Source of the DNA: Methylotenera_A sp031417915
GTDB taxonomy: Bacteria; Pseudomonadota; Gammaproteobacteria; Burkholderiales; Methylophilaceae
Reading direction: 5' to 3'
NCBI GenBank assembly: GCA_031417915.1
Contig: JANOWN010000039.1
Span: forward strand, 1 to 64,000
DNA length: 64,000 nucleotides
Below, one piece after another: positions 15,531 to 23,560 of this stretch. A program made the translations under genes and the position numbers. Each line of letters starts with the position of its first letter. Position 1 is the first letter of the stretch. The notes beneath the pieces were generated by a model. It made no database searches. It saw only the letters and a list, made by a program, of their open reading frames with translations, and was not told where the DNA came from.

Positions 15531-17354
15531 CTACTCTTTAAACGCGCGTTTACGCTCATGCTCCAACAAATAACGTTTACGAATACGGATGGTTTTTGGT
15601 GTAATTTCCACTAATTCATCATCGTCAATAAACTCAACTGCAGACTCTAAAGTAAGCGCAATCGGCGTAATCAAACGTACCGCTTCATCGGTGCCTGATG
15701 AGCGCACGTTGGTAAGCTGCTTGCCTTTAATCGGGTTAACAATCAAATCGTTATCTCGGCTGTGAATACCGATGACCATGCCTTCGTACAACTTATCGCC
15801 CGGTACAGCAAACATTTTGCCACGGTCTTGTAATTTCCACAGTGCGTAAGCTACCGCCTCGCCATGTTCAGCAGAAATGAGCACACCATTGCGACGACCT
15901 GGCATATCTGGTTTAACTGGTGCGTATTCGTCAAAAATATGTGCCATTAAGCCTGTACCGCGCGTCATGGTTAAAAATTCGCCTTGAAAGCCAATTAAGC
16001 CACGTGCTGGGATTTTATACTCCAAACGCGTGCGGCCATTGCCGTCAGATTCCATATTTTGCATTTCACCACGGCGTCGACCAAGTTCTTCCATCGCGGC
16101 ACCTTGGTGTTCATCTTCTAAATCCACCGTCAAAATTTCGTACGGCTCACATTTTTCGCCATTCACTTCACGGTACACCACTTTTGGTTTGCCAACAGCC
16201 ATTTCAAAACCTTCACGGCGCATGGTTTCCAGCAAAATCGTTAAATGCAACTCACCGCGACCCGAAACGCGGAATATATCAGCATCTGCCGTTTCATCCA
16301 CACGCAAAGCCACGTTGACTAAAAGCTCTTTAGTTAAGCGATCACGAATTTGGCGAGAAGTCACAAATTTGCCTTCCGTGCCTGCCAATGGCGAGGTATT
16401 CACCATAAAATCCATGGTCAACGTTGGTTCATCTACACCCAAATGCGGCAAGCCCATTGGTTTTTCGCGGTCGCAAATAGTAAAGCCAATACCAATATCA
16501 TCCAAACCAGAAATAATCACAATGTCGCCAGCCAGCGCTTCTTCTACTGGCACGCGTTCTAAGCCTTGAAAGCCGAGCACTTGGTTAATTTTACCCATGG
16601 CAATTTGTTTGTCTTCGTTCATCACCGTGACTGATTGACCTGGTTTAATTTTGCCGTTGCGCACACGTCCAACGCCCAATCTACCTGTGTAAGTAGAATA
16701 ATCTAATGCTGAAATTTGTAACTGTAATGGTGCTTCTGGATCACCCACTGGCGGTTTTACGTGGCTTAAAATGGTGTCGAACAGCGCGCGCATGTTATCA
16801 GATGGTGTTTTCATGTCTAGCATGGCGTAGCCGTTAATAGCAGACGCATACACGACTGGAAAGTCTAACTGCTCATCTGTTGCACCTAAATTGGCGAACA
16901 AATCAAAAGTATGATTAATCACCCAATCGCAACGCGCACCAGGGCGATCCACTTTATTGATTACTACGATTGGCTTTAAGCCAAGCGCCAGCGCCTTTTT
17001 TGTAACGAATCTAGTTTGTGGCATTGGGCCTTCAACCGCATCAACCAGCAGCACCACGCCATCCACCATACCTAATACGCGTTCTACTTCGCCGCCAAAA
17101 TCGGCGTGGCCTGGCGTATCGACAATATTAATATGCGTGCCTTCGTAAACAACTGCAGTATTTTTAGCCAAAATAGTAATGCCACGCTCTTTTTCAAGGT
17201 CATTGCTATCCATCACGCGCTCTACAATGGCGTGATGCGCTGAAAATGTGCCAGCTTGCTGTAAAAGCTTATCCACCATAGTAGTTTTACCATGGTCAAC
17301 GTGGGCGATAATTGCGACGTTGCGCAAGTTGCGAGAATTTGGGGTAGTAGACAT
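15531..17354 (-). CDS. typA: Translational GTPase TypA/BipA
   Basis: Ribosome-associated GTPase of the EF-G family linked to stress and low-temperature ribosome assembly. About 607 residues: G1 AHVDHGKTT, G2 within RGITIL, G3 DTPGHADFGGEV, G4 NKVDRPGAR; then domain 2, and the TypA-specific C-terminus ending in LVEITPKTIRIRKRYLLEHERKR. Starting at MSTTPNSRNLRNVAII (17354) matches other family members; in-frame codons upstream would add up to 13 residues. It is divergent from the two DEAD-box helicases. Confidence 0.97.
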   Translation of the reverse strand: MSTTPNSRNLRNVAIIAHVDHGKTTMVDKLLQQAGTFSAHHAIVERVMDSNDLEKERGITILAKNTAVVYEGTHINIVDTPGHADFGGEVERVLGMVDGVVLLVDAVEGPMPQTRFVTKKALALGLKPIVVINKVDRPGARCDWVINHTFDLFANLGATDEQLDFPVVYASAINGYAMLDMKTPSDNMRALFDTILSHVKPPVGDPEAPLQLQISALDYSTYTGRLGVGRVRNGKIKPGQSVTVMNEDKQIAMGKINQVLGFQGLERVPVEEALAGDIVIISGLDDIGIGFTICDREKPMGLPHLGVDEPTLTMDFMVNTSPLAGTEGKFVTSRQIRDRLTKELLVNVALRVDETADADIFRVSGRGELHLTILLETMRREGFEMAVGKPKVVYREVNGEKCEPYEILTVDLEDEHQGAAMEELGRRRGEMQNMESDGNGRTRLEYKIPARGLIGFQGEFLTMTRGTGLMAHIFDEYAPVKPDMPGRRNGVLISAEHGEAVAYALWKLQDRGKMFAVPGDKLYEGMVIGIHSRDNDLIVNPIKGKQLTNVRSSGTDEAVRLITPIALTLESAVEFIDDDELVEITPKTIRIRKRYLLEHERKRAFKE

Positions 17355-17432
17355 GTGAACTGCCATATGTTTGAAAGGGCGAGAGTTTAACACAACTCAC
17401 TGCAATAAGCTTTTGACCCAGTGAATAAACCT

Positions 17433-17460
17433 TTGACAAAGCAGAATAAATGTTTATAAT
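17433..17460 (+). promoter_or_regulatory. Strong sigma-70-type promoter for the helicase pair
   Basis: TTGACA at 17433-17438 and TATAAT at 17455-17460 with a 16-base spacer, both perfect consensus hexamers. The discriminator is GCGCGC, typical of growth-rate-controlled promoters. The start of transcription is predicted near 17467. Confidence 0.85.
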
Positions 17461-17466
17461 GCGCGC

Positions 17467-17734
17467 AACTTTAAAGCTTTTAGAAGTTTTAAATTCATTG
17501 CCCTGACCCTCTGTCACTCGTGAAATGTTGAAGTGACTATCATATAGATGAGAATCTATCTTTTACTGGTTAGCGGCTGTGCCCGTGCGCTGGTAAAAAG
17601 CTATTTTTAAAATTATTGCTTTTCTCGTTTTATGTTGACAACCATATGTTTTAAAAACATATAGTCAACTCTTATGTGCTTGCTTGCGCCCTTTTTTTGT
17701 TTTTATAAAACAGCTTTATAGAAAGGGACATACT
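17467..17734 (+). promoter_or_regulatory. Long structured 5' leader of the DEAD-box helicase operon
   Basis: About 268 untranslated bases between the predicted start site and the TTG start. Successive stem-loops are visible: GTCACT 17513-17518 with AGTGAC 17532-17537; ATAGAT 17544-17549 with ATCTAT 17554-17559; TTTTAC 17561-17566 with GTAAAA 17593-17598, enclosing AGCG/CGCT; and GTTGAC 17634-17639 with GTCAAC 17664-17669, enclosing an ATATGTTTT/AAAACATAT arm. Long structured leaders are typical of cold-induced helicase mRNAs. No coding frame of note is seen in it on the plus strand. Confidence 0.6.
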
Positions 17735-19570
17735 TTGTCTTTTGCATCATTAAATCTTGATACCGCCCTGCTTCGTGCTATTGAAGAATCAGGCTACACC
17801 ACCCCAACTGCTATCCAAGCACAGGCTATTCCAGTGATTACCGCTGGTAACGACTTGATGGCCTCTGCCCAAACCGGCACTGGCAAAACCGCAGCATTTA
17901 TGTTGCCCGCTTTAAACTTACTCGCAACACCGCACGCGCTTAAAAGCCGTGGCCCACGCATTCTGGTGCTTGTGCCAACACGTGAACTTGCCGCGCAAGT
18001 CAACGAAGCTGCCCGCAAATACGGTAAATTCATCCGCGCCCGCACCGTAAGTATCGTAGGCGGGATGCCTTACCCATTACAAAATAAATTATTATCACAA
18101 CCTTTAGATATTTTGGTGGCAACACCAGGTCGTTTATTGGACCACATGGAGCGTGGCCGTATTGATTTGTCACGTTTACAAATGTTGATTTTAGATGAAG
18201 CGGATCGCATGCTGGACATGGGCTTCCTACCTGATGTTGAGCGTATTTGTAGCCAACTCACGGCTGAGCGCCAAACGCTATTGTTCTCTGCTACTTTAGA
18301 TGGTGACATTGCGCGTATCGCCAAACAAATCTTGAAAACCCCAAAGACTATTCAAGTGGCTGGCCAAAAAGAAAAACACGCAAACATTGAACAACGCTTG
18401 CACTATGTAGATGACATGACGCACAAAAATAAATTGCTTGAACATTTGTTAATTGCGCCAGATATGAACCAAGCGATTATTTTCACCAGTACTAAACGTC
18501 ATGCTGATTTATTAGCAGAAGACTTATACGCAGCTGGCCACAAAACAGCTGCTTTGCACGGCGATATGACACAAGGCGCGCGTAACCGTACGCTAACAAA
18601 ATTGCGTCAAGGCGATGTAAAAGTATTAGTAGCTACCGATGTTGCTGCACGCGGCATTGACGTACAAGGTATTTCACACGTGATTAATTACGATTTACCA
18701 AAATTTGCAGAAGATTATGTGCATCGTATTGGTCGTACTGGCCGTGCTGGTGCTAGTGGCATCGCGATTTCGTTCGCATCCAATATGGATAGACACATTT
18801 TACGCAAAATTGAGCAGTTTACTGGCAACCGCATGGAAGCCGCAGTGGTTGAAGGTTTTGAGCCAAAACGTAACTTTAATGCATCAAATACAGATGCGCC
18901 ACGAGGCAATAAGGGCGCGGGTGCTAGCCGTGGTCGTAATGAACGTGCAGCGCATACACCTGGCGGACGCGGTGGTTATCAACCACATGATAATGCACGT
19001 GGCAGCTTTGGCGATCGCATCATGGGTGAAAAGCCAGCTGGTGAAAAATCGTATGGCGCGAGAAGCGGTGGTTTTAATGACCGCAATAAAGAGCGTACAC
19101 ATGATGGCGCGCGTCCTGCACGTTCATTTGGTGACCGCAACGACAGGCCAGCGCGCAATGATGCACCAAACCGTGAACGCTTTGCCAGCAATGAATTTTC
19201 TGGCAATCGCCAGCCACGTGAAGGCACTAACGAAGTAAATGGCAATAGCCGTAGCTATACTAAAGATACCGACATGCAATTTGCGCGCGAATTAAATAAA
19301 GGCTTTGGTGGCAGAAATAATGGTGACAGAGCTTCTGCACCTAAACCATACGCACGCAAGCCTGAAGGTAGCTTTGGTGCTCGCCCTAGCCGTTCTGAAG
19401 GTGCTCGTTCAGCGCAGCGTTCAGATGCGCCACGCGGCGATTCACCACGCACTAACGCTGGTGAAAAATTCGGCAATCCACGCCCACGCCCAACTGGTGA
19501 TCGTGCTAACTCAAATACTGGACGTGCTGGTGGTGACTCTGCACCACGTCGTCCACGTAGTTTTGCTTAA
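17735..19570 (+). CDS. DEAD-box RNA helicase, RhlE-like, with long Arg/Gly-rich tail
   Basis: About 611 residues. Helicase core: Q motif TTPTAIQAQAIP, motif I AQTGTGKT, Ia PTRELAAQ, Ib ATPGRLLDH, II LDEADRMLDMGF, III SAT, V ATDVAARGIDV and VI HRIGRTGRAG. From about residue 375 to the end is a low-complexity basic tail rich in Arg, Gly, Asn and Asp, with recurring GSFGDR, KSYGAR, RSFGDR and GSFGAR units. The TTG start at 17735 gives the family N-terminus SFASLNLDTALLRAIEESGY and has GAAAGGGA upstream. Likely role: RNA unwinding in ribosome assembly or decay. Confidence 0.93.
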   Translation: MSFASLNLDTALLRAIEESGYTTPTAIQAQAIPVITAGNDLMASAQTGTGKTAAFMLPALNLLATPHALKSRGPRILVLVPTRELAAQVNEAARKYGKFIRARTVSIVGGMPYPLQNKLLSQPLDILVATPGRLLDHMERGRIDLSRLQMLILDEADRMLDMGFLPDVERICSQLTAERQTLLFSATLDGDIARIAKQILKTPKTIQVAGQKEKHANIEQRLHYVDDMTHKNKLLEHLLIAPDMNQAIIFTSTKRHADLLAEDLYAAGHKTAALHGDMTQGARNRTLTKLRQGDVKVLVATDVAARGIDVQGISHVINYDLPKFAEDYVHRIGRTGRAGASGIAISFASNMDRHILRKIEQFTGNRMEAAVVEGFEPKRNFNASNTDAPRGNKGAGASRGRNERAAHTPGGRGGYQPHDNARGSFGDRIMGEKPAGEKSYGARSGGFNDRNKERTHDGARPARSFGDRNDRPARNDAPNRERFASNEFSGNRQPREGTNEVNGNSRSYTKDTDMQFARELNKGFGGRNNGDRASAPKPYARKPEGSFGARPSRSEGARSAQRSDAPRGDSPRTNAGEKFGNPRPRPTGDRANSNTGRAGGDSAPRRPRSFA

Positions 19571-21042
19571 TGGAAACTATGACAACAGAAGCAATACAAT
19601 TTGATGCTCTAGGTCTAGCAGCGCCTTTGTTAAAGGCGATTAACGAGACTGGTTACACCACGCCCACGCCAATCCAAGCGCAAGCCATTCCATTGGCTTT
19701 GCAAGGCAAGGATTTAATGGCGGGTGCGCAAACTGGTACAGGCAAAACGGCGGCGTTCGCGTTGCCGATTTTGCAAAAATTGTTACCGTTCGCAAGCCCT
19801 AGCACTTCACCTGCCAAACACCCAATACGCGCGCTGGTGCTTACGCCGACGCGTGAATTGGCAATTCAAGTCGAAGAAAGCATCAAGGTTTATGCCAAAC
19901 ATACACCGCTAAAAAGCTTGGTGGTTTTTGGTGGCGTAGATATTAAAACGCAAACGCCGCATTTGAAAACTGGGGTTGAGATTCTAGTTGCAACGCCTGG
20001 CCGCTTGTTGGACCACGTGGAGCAAAAAACGCTCAACCTCGGCCAAGTGCAAATTTTGGTATTGGATGAAGCGGATAGAATGTTAGACATGGGCTTTATG
20101 CCCGATTTAAAACGCATTTTGGCATTACTGCCAAAACAGCGCCAAAATTTGATGTTCTCAGCAACATTCTCAAATGAAATCAAAAAGTTAGCCGATGATT
20201 TTTTAACCAATCCAACGTTGATAGAAGTGGCACGCAGCAACGCGACGGCTGAAAACGTGACGCAAAAAGTGTATTTGGTTGAGCAAAACAAAAAACAAGC
20301 GTTGCTGACACAATTACTCAAGGCAGAAGACAACAAACAAGTCATTGTTTTCACCAAAACTAAAATCACCGCCAGCCGCTTAAGTCGAGCCTTGCAAAAA
20401 GAAGGTATTGCAGCCGAATCTATTCACGGTGATAAGTCACAAAAAGAACGCTTAGAAGCACTAGACGCATTTAAGGCTGGCAAAGTTATTGCGCTAGTGG
20501 CAACAGATGTAGCTGCGCGTGGTTTAGATATTAGCGATTTGCCGATGGTGATTAACTACGAAATCCCCAGTGCGCCAGAAGACTATGTGCATCGTATAGG
20601 GCGCACTGGTCGCGCTGGTGCTAGTGGTGTGGCGATTTCACTTGTTTGTGAAGAAGAAGAAAAATACTTAGCAGAAATTGAAAAACTGATTAAACGTAGC
20701 ATTGATAAAGAAAAAGCACATATTTCAGCAGCTGCCACTGGACGAAAGCATTCCAGTGCAGGCCTGCAACCCAATAACCATGGGGCTTCCAAGCATTCTG
20801 ATTTTAAAGCTAGGGCTGAAGGTAAGTCTTTTGAAAGTAAATCTGATGATACGATTGATTCAAATAGATCTAAACATGCTGCTAAACCGCGTCAACATGC
20901 ACGCAAGCCTTCTGCAGATCCTTGGTTTGACAAGCCTTACGAGCCAACTTCGAGTAATGCTGATAGCACAAAGAGTATGTCTGGAATCAATCGCAAGCTG
21001 CCAGTAGCGGCTCTGCTGGGTGGTTTAAGGACCAACAAATAA
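19570..21042 (+). CDS. DEAD-box RNA helicase, second tandem copy
   Basis: 490 residues with the same helicase core as the preceding gene: TTPTPIQAQAIP, AQTGTGKTAAFALP, ATPGRLLDH, LDEADRMLDMGFMPD, SAT, ATDVAARGLDI and HRIGRTGRAG. The C-terminal tail (after about residue 380) is shorter, basic and Ser/Lys/His-rich, without the repeated GDR units. The ATG overlaps the previous stop as TAATG, so the two are translationally coupled. It is convergent with the GGDEF/EAL gene, with three bases between the stops and no terminator visible. Confidence 0.93.
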   Translation: METMTTEAIQFDALGLAAPLLKAINETGYTTPTPIQAQAIPLALQGKDLMAGAQTGTGKTAAFALPILQKLLPFASPSTSPAKHPIRALVLTPTRELAIQVEESIKVYAKHTPLKSLVVFGGVDIKTQTPHLKTGVEILVATPGRLLDHVEQKTLNLGQVQILVLDEADRMLDMGFMPDLKRILALLPKQRQNLMFSATFSNEIKKLADDFLTNPTLIEVARSNATAENVTQKVYLVEQNKKQALLTQLLKAEDNKQVIVFTKTKITASRLSRALQKEGIAAESIHGDKSQKERLEALDAFKAGKVIALVATDVAARGLDISDLPMVINYEIPSAPEDYVHRIGRTGRAGASGVAISLVCEEEEKYLAEIEKLIKRSIDKEKAHISAAATGRKHSSAGLQPNNHGASKHSDFKARAEGKSFESKSDDTIDSNRSKHAAKPRQHARKPSADPWFDKPYEPTSSNADSTKSMSGINRKLPVAALLGGLRTNK

Positions 21043-21045
21043 AAC

Positions 21046-23184
21046 CTATTTCTTAAGCCAAGTTTCCATTTCTTTAGCTTCAATAGGCGGCGAATAAAAG
21101 TAGCCTTGCACATTCACGCAGCCACTTGCAGCCAAAATATCCGCCTGCATTTGGTTTTCTACGCCCTCACCCACCAATTGCAAGCTTAGCGCGTCACCCA
21201 GCGCCACAATCGCTTTTACAATGACGCGATCTTCTGCGCTATTGACCAAGCCATCGACAAAAGTACGGTCAATTTTCACCTCATCTACGGCCCAACGCTT
21301 GAGGTAAAGCAAAGAAGAATGCCCCATGCCAAAATCATCTAGAGAAATGCTAAAGCCGGCCTCTTTTATTTGGCGCATATTTTTCTTAACGGTATCGCCT
21401 TCTTCTAACAGCGCATGTTCGGTAATTTCAATGCACAACATATTGGGCGAAATGCCATAGCGCGCAGTAATGTTGGCTAGGTTTTTGACCAAAGACTCTG
21501 AACGCAAGTGGCGCGCAGAAACATTCACCGAAACACGCGGCACTTTCAAACCTTGGTCTATCCAAGCGCGCATTTGTCTACAAGTTTCATCCAATACAAA
21601 CTCGCCAATTTGGTTAATTAGCGAAGATTGCTCGGCAATTTTAATGAACTCAAGCGGCGGAATTAAGCCACGCTCTGGATGGCGCCATCTGAGCAACACC
21701 TCCATGCCAACTAATTGATTTTTCTTATTTTCTATCTGTGGTTGAAACACAATAAAAAATTGATTTTCCTTTAGTGCATGGCGAATACCATTTTCCATAT
21801 CCAGCCATTGATGCGCGATAAAATTGAGGTTGCTAGTGTAAAACTCAAAATCATTACGGCCATTTTGTTTAGCGCGGTACATCGCCAAATCGGCATACAC
21901 CACCAAAGTTTGCGGATCTGTCGTATCGTCAGGATAAACACTCACGCCTATGCTGGCGGTGCAGTACACTTTCTGTTGTTGAATCTCAAACGGCGTAGAA
22001 AATGCAGTAATAATATCGCGCACTAAACGGTGTCCATCCTGTGGTGACGCGCCTTCCATCACCATCACAAATTCATCACCGCCCAGACGACATAAAGCAT
22101 CAGTGGCACGCGCTTTTTCTGCAATACGTTTAGTCGCCATAATTAATAGCTGATCGCCCGCTTCGTGTCCAAGCGTGTCATTCACCAACTTAAAGTGATC
22201 CAAATCAAAAAACAACAGCAACACTTGTTGCCCTGTGCGCTCAGCTTTTGCAATGGCATGCTCTAGGCGCTGCCTAAACAAGCTGCGGTTTGGTAAGCCA
22301 GTCAGTTCATCGTGCGATGCCAAAAACTCCACACGGCGATTCAGCGCCATCATTTCACTGACATCGCGCCCAACACCACGATAACCTAAAAAGTTACCTT
22401 CAGCTCCAAAAACTGGCTTACCTGAAACACGCAGATAAACCAACTTACCCATTTCGTCGGTAAAATGCACCACGAAGTCAGAAAAACGCTTATGTGATTG
22501 CAAAGTTTTGAGCATTTCATTTGACGTGTGGCTATGGCAGGCTTCCGCCAAATCTGTCAAATTGTAAAAATTCAACCCTGCAGGGCCGCCAGTAACGGCA
22601 TTAATTTTCAACTGATCATCCGATTCCCAAAACCAATCGGCAGAAGCCTCGGCAAAATCCCTAAAGCGCGCTTCGCTCGCAATAAGTTTTTGTTTTTCTT
22701 CGTTTAATTCAACTAATTTCTGATCTAGCTTAGAGCGCACGCGGTCAGCATGCTGCTTATCGAGTTTTAATGGGCTGCCGCGATACAAACCGCGATTTTT
22801 AGGTGCGCCCGATTTTTCATCTGACGAAATGACATCTGTAATAATTTTCAATAAATCTGGCATCAACATCGGTTTAACTAAAAACCGATTGGCGCCAAGT
22901 GAAATAGCAAAACGCTCGTCTTGCGACGTGGTGTAGGTGGCGGTGTAAAAAATAAAAGGGACTTTTTGCAGGTTATGGTTTTGCTTAACGGCACGACACA
23001 AGCCATAGCCATCCATTTCTGGCATTAAGATGTCAGAAATAATCAGATCTACAAGCTCGGTTTGTAGATAAGCGAGCGCCTTTAAACCATTTTCAAAGCT
23101 AGCAACTTCATAGCCTTCGGCAGACAACACGGCTTCTAATAGCTGTCTTGAATTTTCGTCATCTTCCGCAACTAGAATTTTCAT
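21046..23184 (-). CDS. Response regulator with REC-PAS-GGDEF-EAL domains
   Basis: 712-residue cytoplasmic protein predicted to make and/or break cyclic di-GMP. The receiver has the phosphoacceptor Asp51 (ISDILMPEMDG). A PAS domain spans about 171-285. The GGDEF motif is intact at 368-372, with a RATD inhibitory-site motif (RxxD) five residues upstream. The phosphodiesterase domain has EVL at 495-497 in place of EAL but keeps the Glu, and also ITEH, DDFGMG, VDEVKIDRTFV and GEGVEN. It follows the single-receiver gene by two bases and belongs to the signalling run headed by the broken histidine kinase. Confidence 0.94.
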   Translation of the reverse strand: MKILVAEDDENSRQLLEAVLSAEGYEVASFENGLKALAYLQTELVDLIISDILMPEMDGYGLCRAVKQNHNLQKVPFIFYTATYTTSQDERFAISLGANRFLVKPMLMPDLLKIITDVISSDEKSGAPKNRGLYRGSPLKLDKQHADRVRSKLDQKLVELNEEKQKLIASEARFRDFAEASADWFWESDDQLKINAVTGGPAGLNFYNLTDLAEACHSHTSNEMLKTLQSHKRFSDFVVHFTDEMGKLVYLRVSGKPVFGAEGNFLGYRGVGRDVSEMMALNRRVEFLASHDELTGLPNRSLFRQRLEHAIAKAERTGQQVLLLFFDLDHFKLVNDTLGHEAGDQLLIMATKRIAEKARATDALCRLGGDEFVMVMEGASPQDGHRLVRDIITAFSTPFEIQQQKVYCTASIGVSVYPDDTTDPQTLVVYADLAMYRAKQNGRNDFEFYTSNLNFIAHQWLDMENGIRHALKENQFFIVFQPQIENKKNQLVGMEVLLRWRHPERGLIPPLEFIKIAEQSSLINQIGEFVLDETCRQMRAWIDQGLKVPRVSVNVSARHLRSESLVKNLANITARYGISPNMLCIEITEHALLEEGDTVKKNMRQIKEAGFSISLDDFGMGHSSLLYLKRWAVDEVKIDRTFVDGLVNSAEDRVIVKAIVALGDALSLQLVGEGVENQMQADILAASGCVNVQGYFYSPPIEAKEMETWLKK

Positions 23185-23186
23185 TT

Positions 23187-23558
23187 TTAGTTTTTCCTAC
23201 CTATCGCTTCTTGTATTTGCCCAATCACCAACATGGGGTCTATCGGCTTTTCAATATAAGCGGTACAGCCAGATGCTAACAACTTTTCCCTATCCCCAGA
23301 CATCGCATACGAAGTCATGGCAATAATAGGGATATTTTTGCCTACTGCACTTGCGCGGATGCGTTTTAACACTTCTAATCCGTTTATATCGGGTAATTGT
23401 ATATCTAAAATGACAAAGTCGGGTGGAATGCTCAAAACTTGTTGCACACCTTCCAGCCCCGTCATCGCAAAGCGTGTTTTATAACCCGCTTGTTCTAATA
23501 TAAATCGAATCAGTTCGAGGTTATTTTCGTTATCTTCAATAATCAAAGCTGTGGACAC
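23187..23558 (-). CDS. Single-domain response regulator, DivK/CheY-like
   Basis: 123 residues forming one receiver domain: acidic pair ED at 8-9, phosphoacceptor Asp52 (FVILDIQLPDINGLEVL), switch Thr in IIAMTSYAM and the conserved Lys in YIEKPIDP. There is no output domain, so it must signal through protein contact. It lies two bases after the kinase remnant and two bases before the GGDEF/EAL gene, suggesting a phosphorelay that originally linked kinase and c-di-GMP output. Confidence 0.93.
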   Translation of the reverse strand: MSTALIIEDNENNLELIRFILEQAGYKTRFAMTGLEGVQQVLSIPPDFVILDIQLPDINGLEVLKRIRASAVGKNIPIIAMTSYAMSGDREKLLASGCTAYIEKPIDPMLVIGQIQEAIGRKN

Positions 23559-23560
23559 AA

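Noticed and set aside
18705..19604. Long open frames in the other plus-strand frames inside the first helicase (18705-19238 and 19305-19604) and minus-strand frames opposite its tail.
   Set aside because: They overlap a well-supported gene with all helicase motifs; they arise from the biased low-complexity tail and show Met/Val/Ala/His-rich nonsense composition.
17735..21042. Tandem DEAD-box genes as an assembly duplication.
   Set aside because: The cores differ throughout, tails are unrelated and the junction is a normal TAATG overlap; they are diverged paralogues.
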